Shown: positions 39,140 to 50,561 of the stretch, in pieces
Layout: each line of letters starts with the position of its first letter
Position numbering within the stretch: position 1 is the first letter of the stretch
Assembly: GCF_003151255.1 (NCBI RefSeq)
Contig: NZ_CP029481.1
Span: forward strand, 3,348,001-3,412,000
Direction: 5' to 3'
DNA length: 64,000 nucleotides
DNA from: Microvirga sp. 17 mud 1-3
Lineage (GTDB): Bacteria; Pseudomonadota; Alphaproteobacteria; Rhizobiales; Beijerinckiaceae
The notes under the pieces: model-generated
Database searches by the model: none
Told to the model about the DNA's origin: nothing
The model's input: the letters and a program-made list of their open reading frames with translations, nothing else
Translations under genes and position numbers: made by a program

Positions 39140-40342
39140 TCAGCCGGGCGGCTTCGCGGCCGGCGCCGGCTGCGCTGCTGGTGCGGACGTGGTGCCGGAG
39201 GATACCGGCACCGGCCTGACGGGCTGGCCTGGGCGGACGCGGATCACGCCATCGACGATGACCCGCTCACCCTTGCGCAGCCCATCGCTGATCACCCAAC
39301 CCTCCTTGAGTTCCGGGCCCAGCCGGACGGGCCGGACCTGGGCGACGTCGTGCTCTCCGAGCACATAGACCGTAGGCCCCTGTGGCCCCTGGCTTACCGC
39401 CTGCTGCGGCACGACGATCGCGTCCGGGAGCGCAATGCCCATGAGGCGCACCCGCACGAACTGGCCGGGTAGAAGGACACCGTCGGGATTGGGAAAGACC
39501 GCTCGCGCCTGGATCGTCCCCGTCTGCGGGTCGACACGCTGGGCCGCCGTATCGATCTTGCCGGTCTGGGGATAGCGCATCTCCGGGGTGAATTGCAGCT
39601 CGACCGTCAGATCCTTTTCGGAAATCGGGTTGTCCCGATGCTCGTTCAGGACCCGGAACGCGCGGCCCTCCTCATCCGTGAAGGAGAAGTTCACATAGGC
39701 GGGATCGAGCGGCGTAATAGTGGTCAGAAGTGTCTGCTGCGCCAGGATAAGCGAGCCGATCGAGGGCGACTGCAAGGCCGTGATTCCGGAAACCGGAGCT
39801 GTCACGGTGGTGTAGTCCAGGTTGAGCTTGGCGTTCTGCACTTCGGCTTCGGCGAGCTGGACGCCGGCGCGGGCCTGGTCCCGACGGGAGCGGGCCTCCG
39901 TGAGCTGCGCCTCCGTGGAAATGGCGCGGCGGGCGAGCGGCTCGATCCGGTTGAAGTTCTCCTCAGCCTCCTGCAGGGCCGCCCGCGCCTGATCCAGCTG
40001 CGCCGTGGCCCGGTTCAGGGCCACCTCGTAGGTAGCCGGGTCGATTCGGAAGAGCACCTGGTCCTGCTTGACGCGCGCACCCTCCTCGAATTCCCGCTTG
40101 AGAAGAAGCCCGCCGACGCGCGGGCGCACCTCGACATCGCGGAAGCCTGCGACGCGACCGGCGAACTCCACCGGATAAGGCACCTCTGCAGGCTGAGCCA
40201 CGATGATGCCGACCTGTGGCGGAGGCTGCGCGGCCTGGGCCTGGGGCACTGATGGCATGTGGGATGGACGGAAGACGAGGACGTAATATGCACCTGCGGC
40301 CACCAAAGCGGCCAGGACGACGAAGAGGATGCGCCTGATCAC
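39140..40342 (-). CDS. RND efflux periplasmic adaptor (membrane fusion protein)
   Basis: This 400-residue adaptor links the pump to an outer-membrane channel. An N-terminal membrane anchor ([18 protein letters not shown]) is followed by the lipoyl-like half [16 protein letters not shown], an alpha-helical hairpin ([20 protein letters not shown]), the second half [12 protein letters not shown] and the C-terminal membrane-proximal domain (LPGQFVRVR). The start is GTG with GGAGGG four bases upstream. A palindrome lies about 45-60 bases upstream of the start. A lipid-anchor cysteine was not seen. Confidence 0.93.
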   Translation of the reverse strand: MIRRILFVVLAALVAAGAYYVLVFRPSHMPSVPQAQAAQPPPQVGIIVAQPAEVPYPVEFAGRVAGFRDVEVRPRVGGLLLKREFEEGARVKQDQVLFRIDPATYEVALNRATAQLDQARAALQEAEENFNRIEPLARRAISTEAQLTEARSRRDQARAGVQLAEAEVQNAKLNLDYTTVTAPVSGITALQSPSIGSLILAQQTLLTTITPLDPAYVNFSFTDEEGRAFRVLNEHRDNPISEKDLTVELQFTPEMRYPQTGKIDTAAQRVDPQTGTIQARAVFPNPDGVLLPGQFVRVRLMGIALPDAIVVPQQAVSQGPQGPTVYVLGEHDVAQVRPVRLGPELKEGWVISDGLRKGERVIVDGVIRVRPGQPVRPVPVSSGTTSAPAAQPAPAAKPPG

Positions 40343-40384
40343 CTTGCCCTCCGAGGCCTCGGGGATGATTCATAAGCCGTAGGG

Positions 40385-40405
40385 AGCGATCGGCCTCCGA
40401 TCGCT
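40385..40405. repeat. Palindrome upstream of the RND operon
   Basis: AGCGATCGG and CCGATCGCT are exact inverted copies around a three-base centre. It lies between the GGDEF-EAL gene and the GTG of the adaptor gene. It could be an operator for a TetR-type repressor of the pump or a hairpin that ends the upstream transcript. There is no T-run on either strand and no regulator gene adjacent. Confidence 0.6.
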
Positions 40406-40535
40406 TCAGCCTGGGAATGCCGCAGGCCGCGACATCTTAGCTTACCTTAGAGGAGACATAAGCAAACGGACAAGATGGACAATTCCATCAAACGGCTAAT
40501 TTTCCCATTTACATCGCGAGAGCTGAGGGTTTTGT

Positions 40536-42110
40536 TTAAGGCCTTGCCGGGAGGACGAACTGGTAGAGCTGGGCCCTGCGGTACGCATGATGCGCCTTGA
40601 AATACGCCGCCGCCTCGTCCACCGGCAGCGCCGGACTGAACAGGAATCCCTGGCCTTGGTCGCATCCCAGCATCTGCAGGCAGCGAAGCTGCGCGGCATC
40701 CTCCAGACCCTCGGCCACCGTCTGCATTCCGAGCCTCTTGGCCAGATCGAGCGTTGCACGCACGATCGCCCGGTCGTTCGGACTCGTGGCCAAGTGCACG
40801 ATGAATGAGCGATCGATCTTGATCTGGTCGACCGCATAGCTCTTCAGATGCGTCAGGGACGCGAACCCGGTTCCGAAATCGTCGAGCGCAATCGAGACGC
40901 CGAGCTGCCGCAGCGCCCCCAGCGTCTGGGCCACATCCGCGCCCCTGTCGTCCAGGAGCACCGACTCGGTGATCTCCACCGTCAGCTGCGAAGGTGCAAT
41001 TCCCTGTGCGGCGAACAGCCCGGCCACTTTCTCGGGATAATCGCCCCGTTTGAGCTCGGGCGCGGCCGCATTGACCGACACCTTGCAGCGCGGCAGCCCA
41101 GCCTTGCTCCAGTGCTGGAGATCCCGGCTGACGGCGCTCAGCATGTGCTCGCCCAAAAGGGTGGACGTATCCGGATCTTCCAGGGCCGCCTGGAATTGGC
41201 CCGGCGCCAGGATCTCGCCGGACGGGCGCACCCAACGGGCCAGGGCCTCGAACCCGCAGGCGCGCCGGTCCGTCAGACGCATCTGCGGCTGGTAGAACGG
41301 CTGGATCTCGCCGGCTTCGAGCGCACGCTGGAAAGCCGCCAGCTGCTCAAGTCGGCCCAGCGCGGCGGCGCGCATGTGCGGGGCATAAATCTGCGCCTGC
41401 CCGCGCGCTTCGTTCTTGGCCCTGTGCAGCGCCAGATCGGCATTCTGGATCAGCTCGTCGACCTGGCGTCCGTGCTCCGGAAAGAGCGCGATGCCGAGGC
41501 TGGCACCGGACCTGAGCCGCGGCAGGTAACGGCGCATGATCGCAGCCGTGACCTCGAGCAGGCGGCCCGCCAAAGAGGTCACGTCTTCACGTGCGGGACT
41601 ATCGGTCACCAGAAGGGCGAACTCGTCGCCGCCAAAGCGGCCGATCGCGTCGTTCCGGCCCAGCAGGGCCCTGAGGCCGCGGGCAATGTCGATCAGGACG
41701 TCGTCGCCGATCTGGTAACCGAAGGAGCCGTTGAGATCCTTGAAGCGGTCGAGGCCGAGCAGGATGAGGGCGAGCCGGCTGCCCGCCGCCTCGGCTCGGG
41801 CGATGGCTTCGGCGCAGCGGCCCTGGAAGTGGTTGCGACTGTAGACGCCCGTCAGGCCGTCCTCCGGCGCGTGGGCCCGCGTCGGCTCCCAGGCCGATCC
41901 GTCCTGGCCAGCGCCATCCTGGCTCGGCCCCTCCTGATGCGATGCCTCGTGGCTCGACGTTTCCTGAGCAGACGAAGAGCGGCCGGAGCGGGAGCGGGTT
42001 TGGCGCGGCGCGGCAGCCGGCTCAGGGCTGCCCAACAGATCGAGCGTATCCTGCCCCGAGGAATTGTAGACGGAGAGGATCGCGTCGCGCGACAAGAGCA
42101 TGCGGGTCAT
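40536..42110 (-). CDS. Bifunctional GGDEF-EAL cyclic-di-GMP protein
   Basis: This soluble protein has 524 residues. A Ser/Gln-rich, probably disordered N-terminal stretch (about 25-80) leads to a GGDEF domain with GRFGGDEF. The I-site arginine is missing (GRND at the RxxD position), so product inhibition may be lost. The EAL domain has FEALARW, SVNAAAPEL, VEITESVLL, DDFGTGFASL, IKIDRSF and EGLED, which suggests an active phosphodiesterase. ATG 42110 with AAGGGGAAGG upstream is preferred over a start 22 codons earlier. It has no recognised sensor domain. Confidence 0.87.
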   Translation of the reverse strand: MTRMLLSRDAILSVYNSSGQDTLDLLGSPEPAAAPRQTRSRSGRSSSAQETSSHEASHQEGPSQDGAGQDGSAWEPTRAHAPEDGLTGVYSRNHFQGRCAEAIARAEAAGSRLALILLGLDRFKDLNGSFGYQIGDDVLIDIARGLRALLGRNDAIGRFGGDEFALLVTDSPAREDVTSLAGRLLEVTAAIMRRYLPRLRSGASLGIALFPEHGRQVDELIQNADLALHRAKNEARGQAQIYAPHMRAAALGRLEQLAAFQRALEAGEIQPFYQPQMRLTDRRACGFEALARWVRPSGEILAPGQFQAALEDPDTSTLLGEHMLSAVSRDLQHWSKAGLPRCKVSVNAAAPELKRGDYPEKVAGLFAAQGIAPSQLTVEITESVLLDDRGADVAQTLGALRQLGVSIALDDFGTGFASLTHLKSYAVDQIKIDRSFIVHLATSPNDRAIVRATLDLAKRLGMQTVAEGLEDAAQLRCLQMLGCDQGQGFLFSPALPVDEAAAYFKAHHAYRRAQLYQFVLPARP

Positions 42111-42386
42111 CCGGCGGCCTTCCCCTTTGCATGCCGGCGATCCTCCAGCCAGGGTTGGTGGCAAAAACCGCGTCACCGGAGGGCGAACGCGGCCATTCGG
42201 AAAACCTTGGCCGTCCGGCCTTTAAAATTTGCTGAAGCAACAGGGTTAACCAATTCGCCCGGAATGGTGCGAATGGGAGACCGCAATCGATGCCGGGGAA
42301 CCGCAGAGGCGCACAACATCCGCACGGCGGGCACGAGCCGCGAGGCGGAGGCTCTGGGGCGGAAATTCAGATGTCCGGGAAGTCTT

Positions 42387-42462
<76 letters not shown>

Positions 42463-42544
42463 ACGCTGGCCGCGGTGTTGGGGCACCGCGGAAAGGGTCG
42501 CTGCCGAAGCAGCGGCGTCTCTATAGTCGGGTCCGATGCGAGGT

Positions 42545-42925
42545 TCAAGCCTCTTCATCGTCCTCCAGATCGCTGTCGATCAGGTCGGAGACATCGTCGT
42601 CGCCCTCTTCCTCATCCTCGAGGAAGGTGTCGTCATCGGCGACGTCGTCGGCCACATCGATGTCGTCGTCGCCGGGCAGGTCCTTCTCGGCCTCGCCGGC
42701 CTCGACCTCGTCGAGCGAAATCATTTCGGCGCCCGCCGTCTCGAGCTCGGTCTCGTCCTCATCGTTGGCCGCATGAGCGACCGCAGGAGCGGCGACGCGG
42801 CTCATGGCGGTCGCCTGGAAGACGGTGCCGCATTTCGGGCAGACAGCGGGATCCCTGCTGAGATCGTAGAATTTCGCGCCGCAGCTCATGCACTGGCGCT
42901 TCAAGCCGAGTTCCGGTTTGGCCAC
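42545..42925 (-). CDS. TIGR02300/FYDLN-acid family zinc-ribbon protein
   Basis: This 126-residue conserved alphaproteobacterial protein has an unknown role. The N-terminal zinc ribbon shows CMSCGAKFYDL and CPKCGTVFQ, followed by a tail very rich in Asp and Glu (about 50-126). The GTG start (VAKPELG, with GAGG eight bases upstream) matches the family N-terminus. It is divergent from aroA, an arrangement common in Hyphomicrobiales. The acidic tail may give aberrant gel migration. Confidence 0.88.
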   Translation of the reverse strand: MAKPELGLKRQCMSCGAKFYDLSRDPAVCPKCGTVFQATAMSRVAAPAVAHAANDEDETELETAGAEMISLDEVEAGEAEKDLPGDDDIDVADDVADDDTFLEDEEEGDDDVSDLIDSDLEDDEEA

Positions 42926-43057
42926 GGGTAATGCCTCAATCTGGATAGTTGGGAAGGCTCCGTTAGTCGCGGGGGCATCCCTTGTCAAACAAGAAATTTC
43001 CCGGGAAGCCCAAAGCGGGACCCCGTGCGGGATGACGGCACCGAAAGTGCATGTTAG

Positions 43058-44439
<1,382 letters not shown>

Positions 44440-44440
<1 letters not shown>

Positions 44441-45078
44441 TGCGCGCCATGATCATCGCCATCGACGGCCCTGCCGCGTCCGGCAAAGGCACCCTCGGCA
44501 AGCGCCTCGCGGACCATCTGGGCTTCGCCCATCTCGATACTGGCCTCCTCTACCGGGCGGTCGCGGCCGTCTTGATGGCCCGCGGCACGCCCCTCACGGA
44601 CCGGGACGCCGCGGCGCTGGCGGCCCGGACCCTCGACGTCTCCCATCTCGACGCGCCGGACCTGCGCGGCGCCAGGATGGGCGAGGCCGCTTCGGTCATC
44701 TCCGCCTACCAGCCCGTCCGGGATGCCCTGCTCGACTTCCAGCGGCAGTTCGGCGGCCAGGGGCCGGGGGCCGTGCTCGACGGCCGGGACATCGGCACTG
44801 TCGTCTGCCCGGACGCCGACGTGAAGCTCTTCATCACGGCAACCCCCGAGGAGCGGGCCCGCCGCCGCCATCTCGAACTCCTGCGGCGCGGCGAGGATGT
44901 GGCCTACGAGACGATCCTGGCCGACATCCGGCGCCGGGACGAGCGGGACATGACACGGGCCACCGCCCCGCTCAGGGCCGCGGACGACGCCGTCACGCTG
45001 GACACCACGGACCTCGATGCGGACGCGGCTTTCCAGGCGGCCCTCGCGGTCGTGGAGGAAAAACGGCGCAAAACTTGA
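44440..45078 (+). CDS. cmk: Cytidylate kinase
   Basis: This 212-residue kinase phosphorylates CMP and dCMP. The P-loop is GPAASGKGT, followed by FAHLDTGLLYRA and the CMP-binding GAVLDGRDIGTVV and RRDERDMTRA blocks. The ATG overlaps the aroA stop (TGATG), so the genes are coupled. A second in-frame ATG three codons later is also possible. The usual downstream neighbour rpsA is absent; a DUF1194 gene follows instead. Confidence 0.94.
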
Positions 45079-45145
45079 CCTTGCGTCATGCCGAGAAGCT
45101 GGCACACTTCATCGGACCAGACCGGCTCCTCGAAGGAGATGACCG

Positions 45146-45952
45146 ATGGTTCGCTCCGGCTGCATGCGCCTTGCCGCAGGTCTCGTCCTGGCCCTGACCT
45201 TTCTGGTCGTATCTCCCCGGGCCAAGGCCCAGACGGAGGTGGACCTTGCCCTCGTCCTGGCGGTCGACATCTCCTTTTCGATGGATACGGAGGAGCAGGC
45301 CCTGCAGCGGGAGGGATTCGCCCAGGCGTTCCGCTCTCCCCTCGTCCACGAGGCGATCCGGGGCGGGCTTCTGGGCCGCATAGCCGTCACCTACATGGAA
45401 TGGGCCGGATCGGCGGACCAGAAGGTAATCGTCCCCTGGACGGTCCTCGACAATTCCGAGAGCCTGATGGCTTTTGCGGACAGGATCGCGTCGACGCCCC
45501 TGCGGCGCGCCCAGCGCACCTCCATTTCGAGCGCCATCGATTTCGCGACGCGCCTTTTCGACGAGCTCGACGTCAGCCCGACCCGCCGGGTCATCGACGT
45601 CTCGGGCGACGGCCCCAACAACCAGGGCCGCACGGTCGAGCAGGCCCGGAACGACACCCTCGCCAAGGGAATCGTCATCAACGGCCTGCCGATCATGCTG
45701 CACAAGCCCGGCTACCTCGACATCCCGGATCTCGACATCTATTACAGGGACTGCGTCATCGGAGGTCAGGGGGCGTTCATGGTTCCGGTTCGCGAGCGCG
45801 ACCAGTTCGTCAACGCCATCAAGACCAAGATCCTGCTCGAGGTCGCCAATCTCACGCCTCGTCAGGATTTCCGGATCGAGCGCATCCAGGCTCCCCCCCG
45901 CGCCAATTGCCTGACGGGCGAGATGCAGTGGCGCGACCGTTGGAACAACTGA
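45146..45952 (+). CDS. DUF1194 secreted von Willebrand A-like protein
   Basis: This 268-residue protein has a signal peptide ([16 protein letters not shown], cleavage near AKA) and a VWA-like fold. A metal-ion site of DxSxS form is seen in AVDISFSMD, with T in [11 protein letters not shown] and [11 protein letters not shown] further on. DUF1194 proteins are common in Rhizobiales and uncharacterised. An AAGGAG ribosome site precedes the ATG. It is followed by mgsA after 13 bases. Two cysteines in the C-terminal half (CVIGG and NCLTGE) may form a disulfide. Confidence 0.85.
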   Translation: MVRSGCMRLAAGLVLALTFLVVSPRAKAQTEVDLALVLAVDISFSMDTEEQALQREGFAQAFRSPLVHEAIRGGLLGRIAVTYMEWAGSADQKVIVPWTVLDNSESLMAFADRIASTPLRRAQRTSISSAIDFATRLFDELDVSPTRRVIDVSGDGPNNQGRTVEQARNDTLAKGIVINGLPIMLHKPGYLDIPDLDIYYRDCVIGGQGAFMVPVRERDQFVNAIKTKILLEVANLTPRQDFRIERIQAPPRANCLTGEMQWRDRWNN

Positions 45953-45965
45953 CACCAGACCCATC

Positions 45966-46343
45966 ATGAACAAGCTGACCTTGGCGCTCGTGGCCCACGA
46001 CGCCAAAAAGGACGACATGGCCGATTTCGTCGCCATGCACGAGAATTCCATTCGCCCCTTCACGCTCTTCGCCACCGGAACCACCGGCGGACGCGTGATG
46101 GAGCGCTGCCCTGCGCTGTCCGTCACGCGGCTGAAGAGCGGCCCCCTCGGCGGCGATCAGCAGATCGGTGCGATGATCGCCGAGGGGAAGATCGACGCCC
46201 TGTTCTTCTTCGTCGATCCCCTGTCCCCGCACCCTCACGACGTGGACGTGAAGGCGCTCATGCGCCTCGCCCTCGTCTACAACATCCCGATGGCCCTCAA
46301 CCGGGCCACGGCAGAGCGCCTCATCATCAGCTTCGATCCTTAA
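45966..46343 (+). CDS. mgsA: Methylglyoxal synthase
   Basis: This 125-residue enzyme converts dihydroxyacetone phosphate to methylglyoxal and phosphate, a bypass that relieves sugar-phosphate stress. [14 protein letters not shown], the phosphate-binding [10 protein letters not shown], the catalytic Asp region [11 protein letters not shown] and [18 protein letters not shown] match MgsA closely. It follows the DUF1194 gene on the same strand and is convergent with hrpB, whose stop is six bases away. Confidence 0.94.
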   Translation: MNKLTLALVAHDAKKDDMADFVAMHENSIRPFTLFATGTTGGRVMERCPALSVTRLKSGPLGGDQQIGAMIAEGKIDALFFFVDPLSPHPHDVDVKALMRLALVYNIPMALNRATAERLIISFDP

Positions 46344-46349
46344 GACACC

Positions 46350-48818
46350 TTATGTGCCGCGCGGCTTGGCCCTGCGGGTCGGCGGTGCGCTGACCGGATC
46401 CTCCGGCCAGGGATGCTTGGGATATTGCCCGCGCATGTCGGCGCGTACGGCCGCCCAGGAGCCGCGCCAGAAACCCGGCAGGTCGCGGGTGATCTGGATC
46501 GGTCGATGGGCCGGCGAGAGCAGATGCAGGATCAGGGGCACACGCCCGTTCGCCAGGGTCGGGTGCCGGTCGAGGCCGAACAGTTCCTGGACGCGGACCG
46601 CCAGGACGGGGCCCTCCTCGCCCCCGTAATCGACCGGAATCATGGACCCCGTCGGCACCTCCACATGGGTCGGCGCCTCCGTGTCGAGCCGCCGCCGGAG
46701 GTTCCAGGGCAGAAGTTCCCTCAGGGCCTCGCCGAGAAGGTCCGGGCCGATTTCGGACAGGCCGGATTTGCCGACGAGATGGGGCGCGAACCATTCCTCG
46801 GCGGTCGCGGCGAGCGCCTCGTCCGACAGGTCGGGCCATTCCTCCCCCTCGGCCTTGCGCAGGAACATGACCCGCTCGCGCCATTGGGCGAGAGCCTTCG
46901 ACCAGGGCAGGGCCGACAGGCCGAGAGAGGCCAGCCCGGCCGCGAGGGCGCGGGCGCTTTCCTCCGTAGCCGGAACCCGCAAGGGGCGCTCGCCCAGCAC
47001 GAGGGCGCCGTAGCGCCTCACCGAGCGGGCACGCAGAGACCGGGCCTGCCGGTCGAACACCACCTCGTCCCGCCGCTCGATCTCGTCGCCGAGCAGGGCT
47101 TCGATCGCGTCCGGCGCAATGGGCGCCGCCGCCAGAATCCGCGCGGAGGCTGCGCCGCCTGCGATCTCGGCAATGGCCAGATAGGGGTTCCTGGCCAGGC
47201 GCTCGTGCGGCTCCAGGGAGGCGCCGCGCCCATTGGCCATGAGGTATTCCCCGGGCTTGCCCCGCGCCTTGGCGATACGGTCCGGATAGGCCAGCGCCAG
47301 AATGGCGCCGAACGACAGCTCGCCTCCGGCCGAAGACGCGGAGCCCGCGCTGCGTGCCCAGCCCTCCGCCAGACGGCGCATGTCCTCGGCTCGCCGGGAG
47401 CGGTCACGGCGGAAGCGCTCGACCCGGTCGGACACGTCCGCCATATCGCCCCCGAGTCCCCGCTCGACGAGCACGGCCGCAATATCGGCCGCGTCCCGGG
47501 CCCGCCCGGCCTCGCCGGCGGCCAGCACCATGCGGGCGAGCCGGGGCGGCAGGGGAAGGTCGCGCAGGCGGCGGCCGGTCTCGGTGATCCGGCCCTGCCC
47601 GTCGAGGGCGTGGAGCTGTTCGAGCAGGGCCCTCGCCTCCTTCAGGGCCGGAGCCGGGGGCGGATCGAGGAAAGCGAGAACCGTCGGGTCCGTGACGCCC
47701 CAGGCGGCACAATCGAGAAGGAGCGGCGCAAGATCGGCGGAGAGGATTTCCGGGCGGGCGAAAGGTTCGAGCGCGCCGGTCGCCGCCTCTTCCCAAAGCC
47801 GGTAGCAGAGGCCGGGCTCCGTGCGCCCTGCCCGGCCCCGGCGCTGATCGGCGGCGGCGCGCGAGACGCGCACGGTCTCCAGCCGCGTCAGGCCGATGCC
47901 CGGCTCGTAGACCGGCACCCGCGCGAGGCCGGAATCCACCACGATGCGCACGCCCTCGATGGTGAGCGAGGTCTCGGCGATGGAGGTCGCGAGGACGACC
48001 TTGCGGCGGCCGGGCTTCGCCGGGCTCACCGCAAGGTCCTGCTCGGCCCGGTCGAGCGCCCCGTAGAGAGGCGCCAGGTCAACGGCCGGATCGGAGATGC
48101 GCTCGCGCAGAAGCGCCTCGACGCGGCGGATCTCCCCCTGCCCCGGCAGAAACGCCAGGACCGAGCCGGGCTCCGCCCGCAGGGCCCTGGAGACCGCATC
48201 GGCCACCTGCTCGTCGATGCGCCGGTTCGGATCGCGCCCGAGATAGCGTGTCTCGACCGGATAGGCCCGGCCCTCCGACGTGATCACGGGCGCATCGCCC
48301 AGAAGCCGGGCGACCCGGGCACCGTCGAGGGTCGCGGACATGACGAGGAGGCGCAGGTCCTCCCGCAGGCCGCCTTGAGCGTCGAGCGCCAGGGCGAGGC
48401 CGAGATCGGCATCGAGGGAGCGCTCGTGGAATTCATCGAAGAGGATGGCCGCAATACCGTCGAGGGTCGGATCGTCGAGGATCATGCGGGCGAACACGCC
48501 CTCGGTGACCACCTCGATCCGGGTCCGGCGGCCGACCTTGGAACCGAGGCGCACCCGAAGGCCGACGGTCTCGCCCACTGCCTCGCCCAGGGTCCGGGCC
48601 ATCCGGTCCGCCGCCGCCCGGGCGGCGAGCCGGCGCGGCTCCAGCACGATGAGCTTGCGCCCCTCGGTCCAGGGCTCGTCGAGGAGCGCGAGGGGCACCC
48701 GCGTGGTCTTACCCGCCCCCGGCGGCGCCACGAGGACCGCGTTCGGGCGGGCGCGAAGGCTCGCCGCAAGATCGGCGAGCACCGCGTCGATGGGAAGGGC
48801 TGTCTCGAAGGCGCGCAT
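46350..48818 (-). CDS. hrpB: ATP-dependent RNA helicase HrpB
   Basis: This DEAH-type helicase has 822 residues, the normal HrpB length. Motif I is APPGAGKTTR, motif Ia VLEPRRLAARAAADR, motif II DEFHERSLDADL, motif III MSATLDG and motif VI QRRGRAGRTEPG. A long C-terminal region typical of HrpB follows. ATG 48818 begins the conserved LPIDAVLADL region; the frame runs 46 codons further into the neighbour without resemblance. The physiological role of HrpB is not settled in most bacteria. Confidence 0.94.
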   Translation of the reverse strand: MRAFETALPIDAVLADLAASLRARPNAVLVAPPGAGKTTRVPLALLDEPWTEGRKLIVLEPRRLAARAAADRMARTLGEAVGETVGLRVRLGSKVGRRTRIEVVTEGVFARMILDDPTLDGIAAILFDEFHERSLDADLGLALALDAQGGLREDLRLLVMSATLDGARVARLLGDAPVITSEGRAYPVETRYLGRDPNRRIDEQVADAVSRALRAEPGSVLAFLPGQGEIRRVEALLRERISDPAVDLAPLYGALDRAEQDLAVSPAKPGRRKVVLATSIAETSLTIEGVRIVVDSGLARVPVYEPGIGLTRLETVRVSRAAADQRRGRAGRTEPGLCYRLWEEAATGALEPFARPEILSADLAPLLLDCAAWGVTDPTVLAFLDPPPAPALKEARALLEQLHALDGQGRITETGRRLRDLPLPPRLARMVLAAGEAGRARDAADIAAVLVERGLGGDMADVSDRVERFRRDRSRRAEDMRRLAEGWARSAGSASSAGGELSFGAILALAYPDRIAKARGKPGEYLMANGRGASLEPHERLARNPYLAIAEIAGGAASARILAAAPIAPDAIEALLGDEIERRDEVVFDRQARSLRARSVRRYGALVLGERPLRVPATEESARALAAGLASLGLSALPWSKALAQWRERVMFLRKAEGEEWPDLSDEALAATAEEWFAPHLVGKSGLSEIGPDLLGEALRELLPWNLRRRLDTEAPTHVEVPTGSMIPVDYGGEEGPVLAVRVQELFGLDRHPTLANGRVPLILHLLSPAHRPIQITRDLPGFWRGSWAAVRADMRGQYPKHPWPEDPVSAPPTRRAKPRGT

Positions 48819-48858
48819 GCCGCCTGATGGCGCATGGCGCGCCCGAGGGCAAGCCGGA

Positions 48859-49488
48859 TCAGGCGGCGATGCCGTAGCGGTCGAGCTCGGCCGCGAGGTC
48901 CATCGGCTCGACGAAGTGGATGGCATGCATGCCCACCGCCCGGGCGCCCTCCACATTGGCCTTGGAATCGTCGATGAAAACGCATTTCCCGGCTTCGAGA
49001 CCGTAGCGGTCGAGGAGGAGCCGGTAGATCTCCGGTTCGGGCTTCAGGAGGCGCTCATCGCCGGACACGATGGTGCCGTCGAACCCGTCCAGGAACGGAA
49101 AACGCTTCTTCGACAGGTCGAATTTGGGGGCCGAGAAATTCGTGATGCAGTAATTGGGAACGCCCGCCTCCCGCAGGCGCCCGAGAAGCGCGACGTTCTC
49201 CTCGATGGCGCCCGAGACAGTCTCCTCCCAGCGGTCGTGGAAGGCGCGGATCGAAGCCTCGTGATGCGGAAAATCCTTGACGAGGAGAGCCACCGCCTCC
49301 TCCCAGTCGCGCCCGCGGTCTTGCTCGAGATTCCACTGGCCAGTGCAGACCGTGGACAGAAACCACTCCATCTCGGACTCGTCGTCGAAGATCGTGCGGT
49401 ACAGATTGCGCGGATCCCAGCGCAGCAGGACATTGCCGACATCGAAGACGACAGTGGTCGGATTCCGGACGCTCAAGGCTACCCCCAT
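48859..49488 (-). CDS. HAD-superfamily hydrolase (YihX-like phosphatase)
   Basis: This 209-residue HAD subfamily IA protein has motif I VFDVGNVLLRWD, motif II ITNFS, motif III lysine in LLKPEPEIYRLLLDR and motif IV VFIDDSKANVEGA. The second position after the nucleophile is glycine-asparagine rather than DGT, as in YihX (alpha-D-glucose-1-phosphatase) relatives. It precedes hrpB by 40 bases on the same strand. No strong ribosome site is seen, so the start is uncertain. The substrate is not known. Confidence 0.85.
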   Translation of the reverse strand: MGVALSVRNPTTVVFDVGNVLLRWDPRNLYRTIFDDESEMEWFLSTVCTGQWNLEQDRGRDWEEAVALLVKDFPHHEASIRAFHDRWEETVSGAIEENVALLGRLREAGVPNYCITNFSAPKFDLSKKRFPFLDGFDGTIVSGDERLLKPEPEIYRLLLDRYGLEAGKCVFIDDSKANVEGARAVGMHAIHFVEPMDLAAELDRYGIAA

Positions 49489-49807
49489 ATTTTTGGCTTT
49501 GGTTTTCCGAAGTCTACTCCGCCGGACCTCGGCGGACCATTCTCAAAAATGGAACCCAGCCCCACGGAAACGGGGACTGACTGGCCATGCCCCACCTGAA
49601 CCGATGCTGAAGCACTCGGCGGACCAAGACGGAGATTGCGGCATTCCACCGGAACCGTCACAGTTTTCCAAAGGGACGGGACGATCCACAGGCAGCGACG
49701 GCCTATGCCAGGGGCACAGAGAGTGACCGAAATGACGAGGGTTATTCCGGGCGTGGCCATTCGGGCCGGCAGCCGGACCACCCGGCACGGCCCGCGGTGA
49801 GGTGCCG
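49489..49807. other. Intergenic region between HAD phosphatase and TSUP genes
   Basis: This 319-base stretch lies between two divergent genes. Open frames occur on both strands but have no ribosome site or recognisable product. A short 6-bp inverted repeat (TCCGCC/GGCGGA, about 49518-49537) was seen. Nothing else stands out. It should hold both promoters. Confidence 0.45.
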
Positions 49808-50551
49808 ATGGCCGAGAATGTCAGCCTTCTCCAATATCTCCTCGTGGCGCTCTGCGCCCTGGGGGCCGGGACCCTCGGCGGCGTCGCCGGCTACGGAACC
49901 GGGCTCCTGATGCCCCTCGTCCTCGTGCCCATCGTCGGGGCCGATGCGGTCGTGCCCATTATCGGGGTCTCGGCTCTCCTGACCAACGGCAGCCGCGTGG
50001 TCGCCTTCCGGCACGAGGTGGACCTGCGCCGGGCGCTCGTCGTCGGCAGCGTGGCGATTCCGACCTGCTTCCTCGGCGCCTACGGCTACACCTTCCTGTC
50101 CGGCGCCGGGGCGAGCATCCTGATCGGCTCCTTCCTGATCGCCATGGTGCCGCTGCGCATGGTCCTGAAGCGCCTCCGCGCCAGGCTCTCGGGCACCGGG
50201 CTCGCGGCGGCGGGCGCAGGCTACGGGCTCCTCGCCGGCGGCACTTCCGGATCGGGCGTGGTGCTGATCTCGATCCTCATGGCGTCGGGCCTCAACGGGC
50301 GCGCCGTCGTGGCGACGGATGCGATCATCTCCATGGCGATCGGCGTCGCCAAGACCGGCGCCTTCCAGGCCTTCGGCGCCCTGCCGCCCTCCTCGTGGAT
50401 CATGGCCCTGCTGGTCGGCCTCTCGGCAACGCCCGGCGCCTTCATCGCCAAGCGGCTCACGGAAGCCCTGCCGATCCATATCCACAACGCGATCCTCGAC
50501 GCCGCCATCGTGTGCGGCGGCGTCATCCTGGTCGAGCAGGGCCTGCGCTGA
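49808..50551 (+). CDS. TSUP-family (TauE/SafE) anion permease
   Basis: This inner-membrane protein has 247 residues and about seven or eight transmembrane segments, including LLVALCALGAGTLGGVAGYGTG in parts and LMPLVLVPIVGADAVVPI. GTSGSGVVLISILMASGL is the second, symmetry-related repeat typical of TauE/SafE proteins. Family members export sulfite, sulfonates or other organic anions. The ligand is not evident here. The ATG at 49808 is preferred over a GTG two codons upstream. It is convergent with maeB (10-base gap). Confidence 0.85.
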   Translation: MAENVSLLQYLLVALCALGAGTLGGVAGYGTGLLMPLVLVPIVGADAVVPIIGVSALLTNGSRVVAFRHEVDLRRALVVGSVAIPTCFLGAYGYTFLSGAGASILIGSFLIAMVPLRMVLKRLRARLSGTGLAAAGAGYGLLAGGTSGSGVVLISILMASGLNGRAVVATDAIISMAIGVAKTGAFQAFGALPPSSWIMALLVGLSATPGAFIAKRLTEALPIHIHNAILDAAIVCGGVILVEQGLR

Positions 50552-50561
50552 GAGCCCCGCC

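Noticed and set aside
46413..48827. 804-codon frame antisense to hrpB
   Set aside because: The helicase motifs on the other strand are unmistakable; this frame is a GC artefact.
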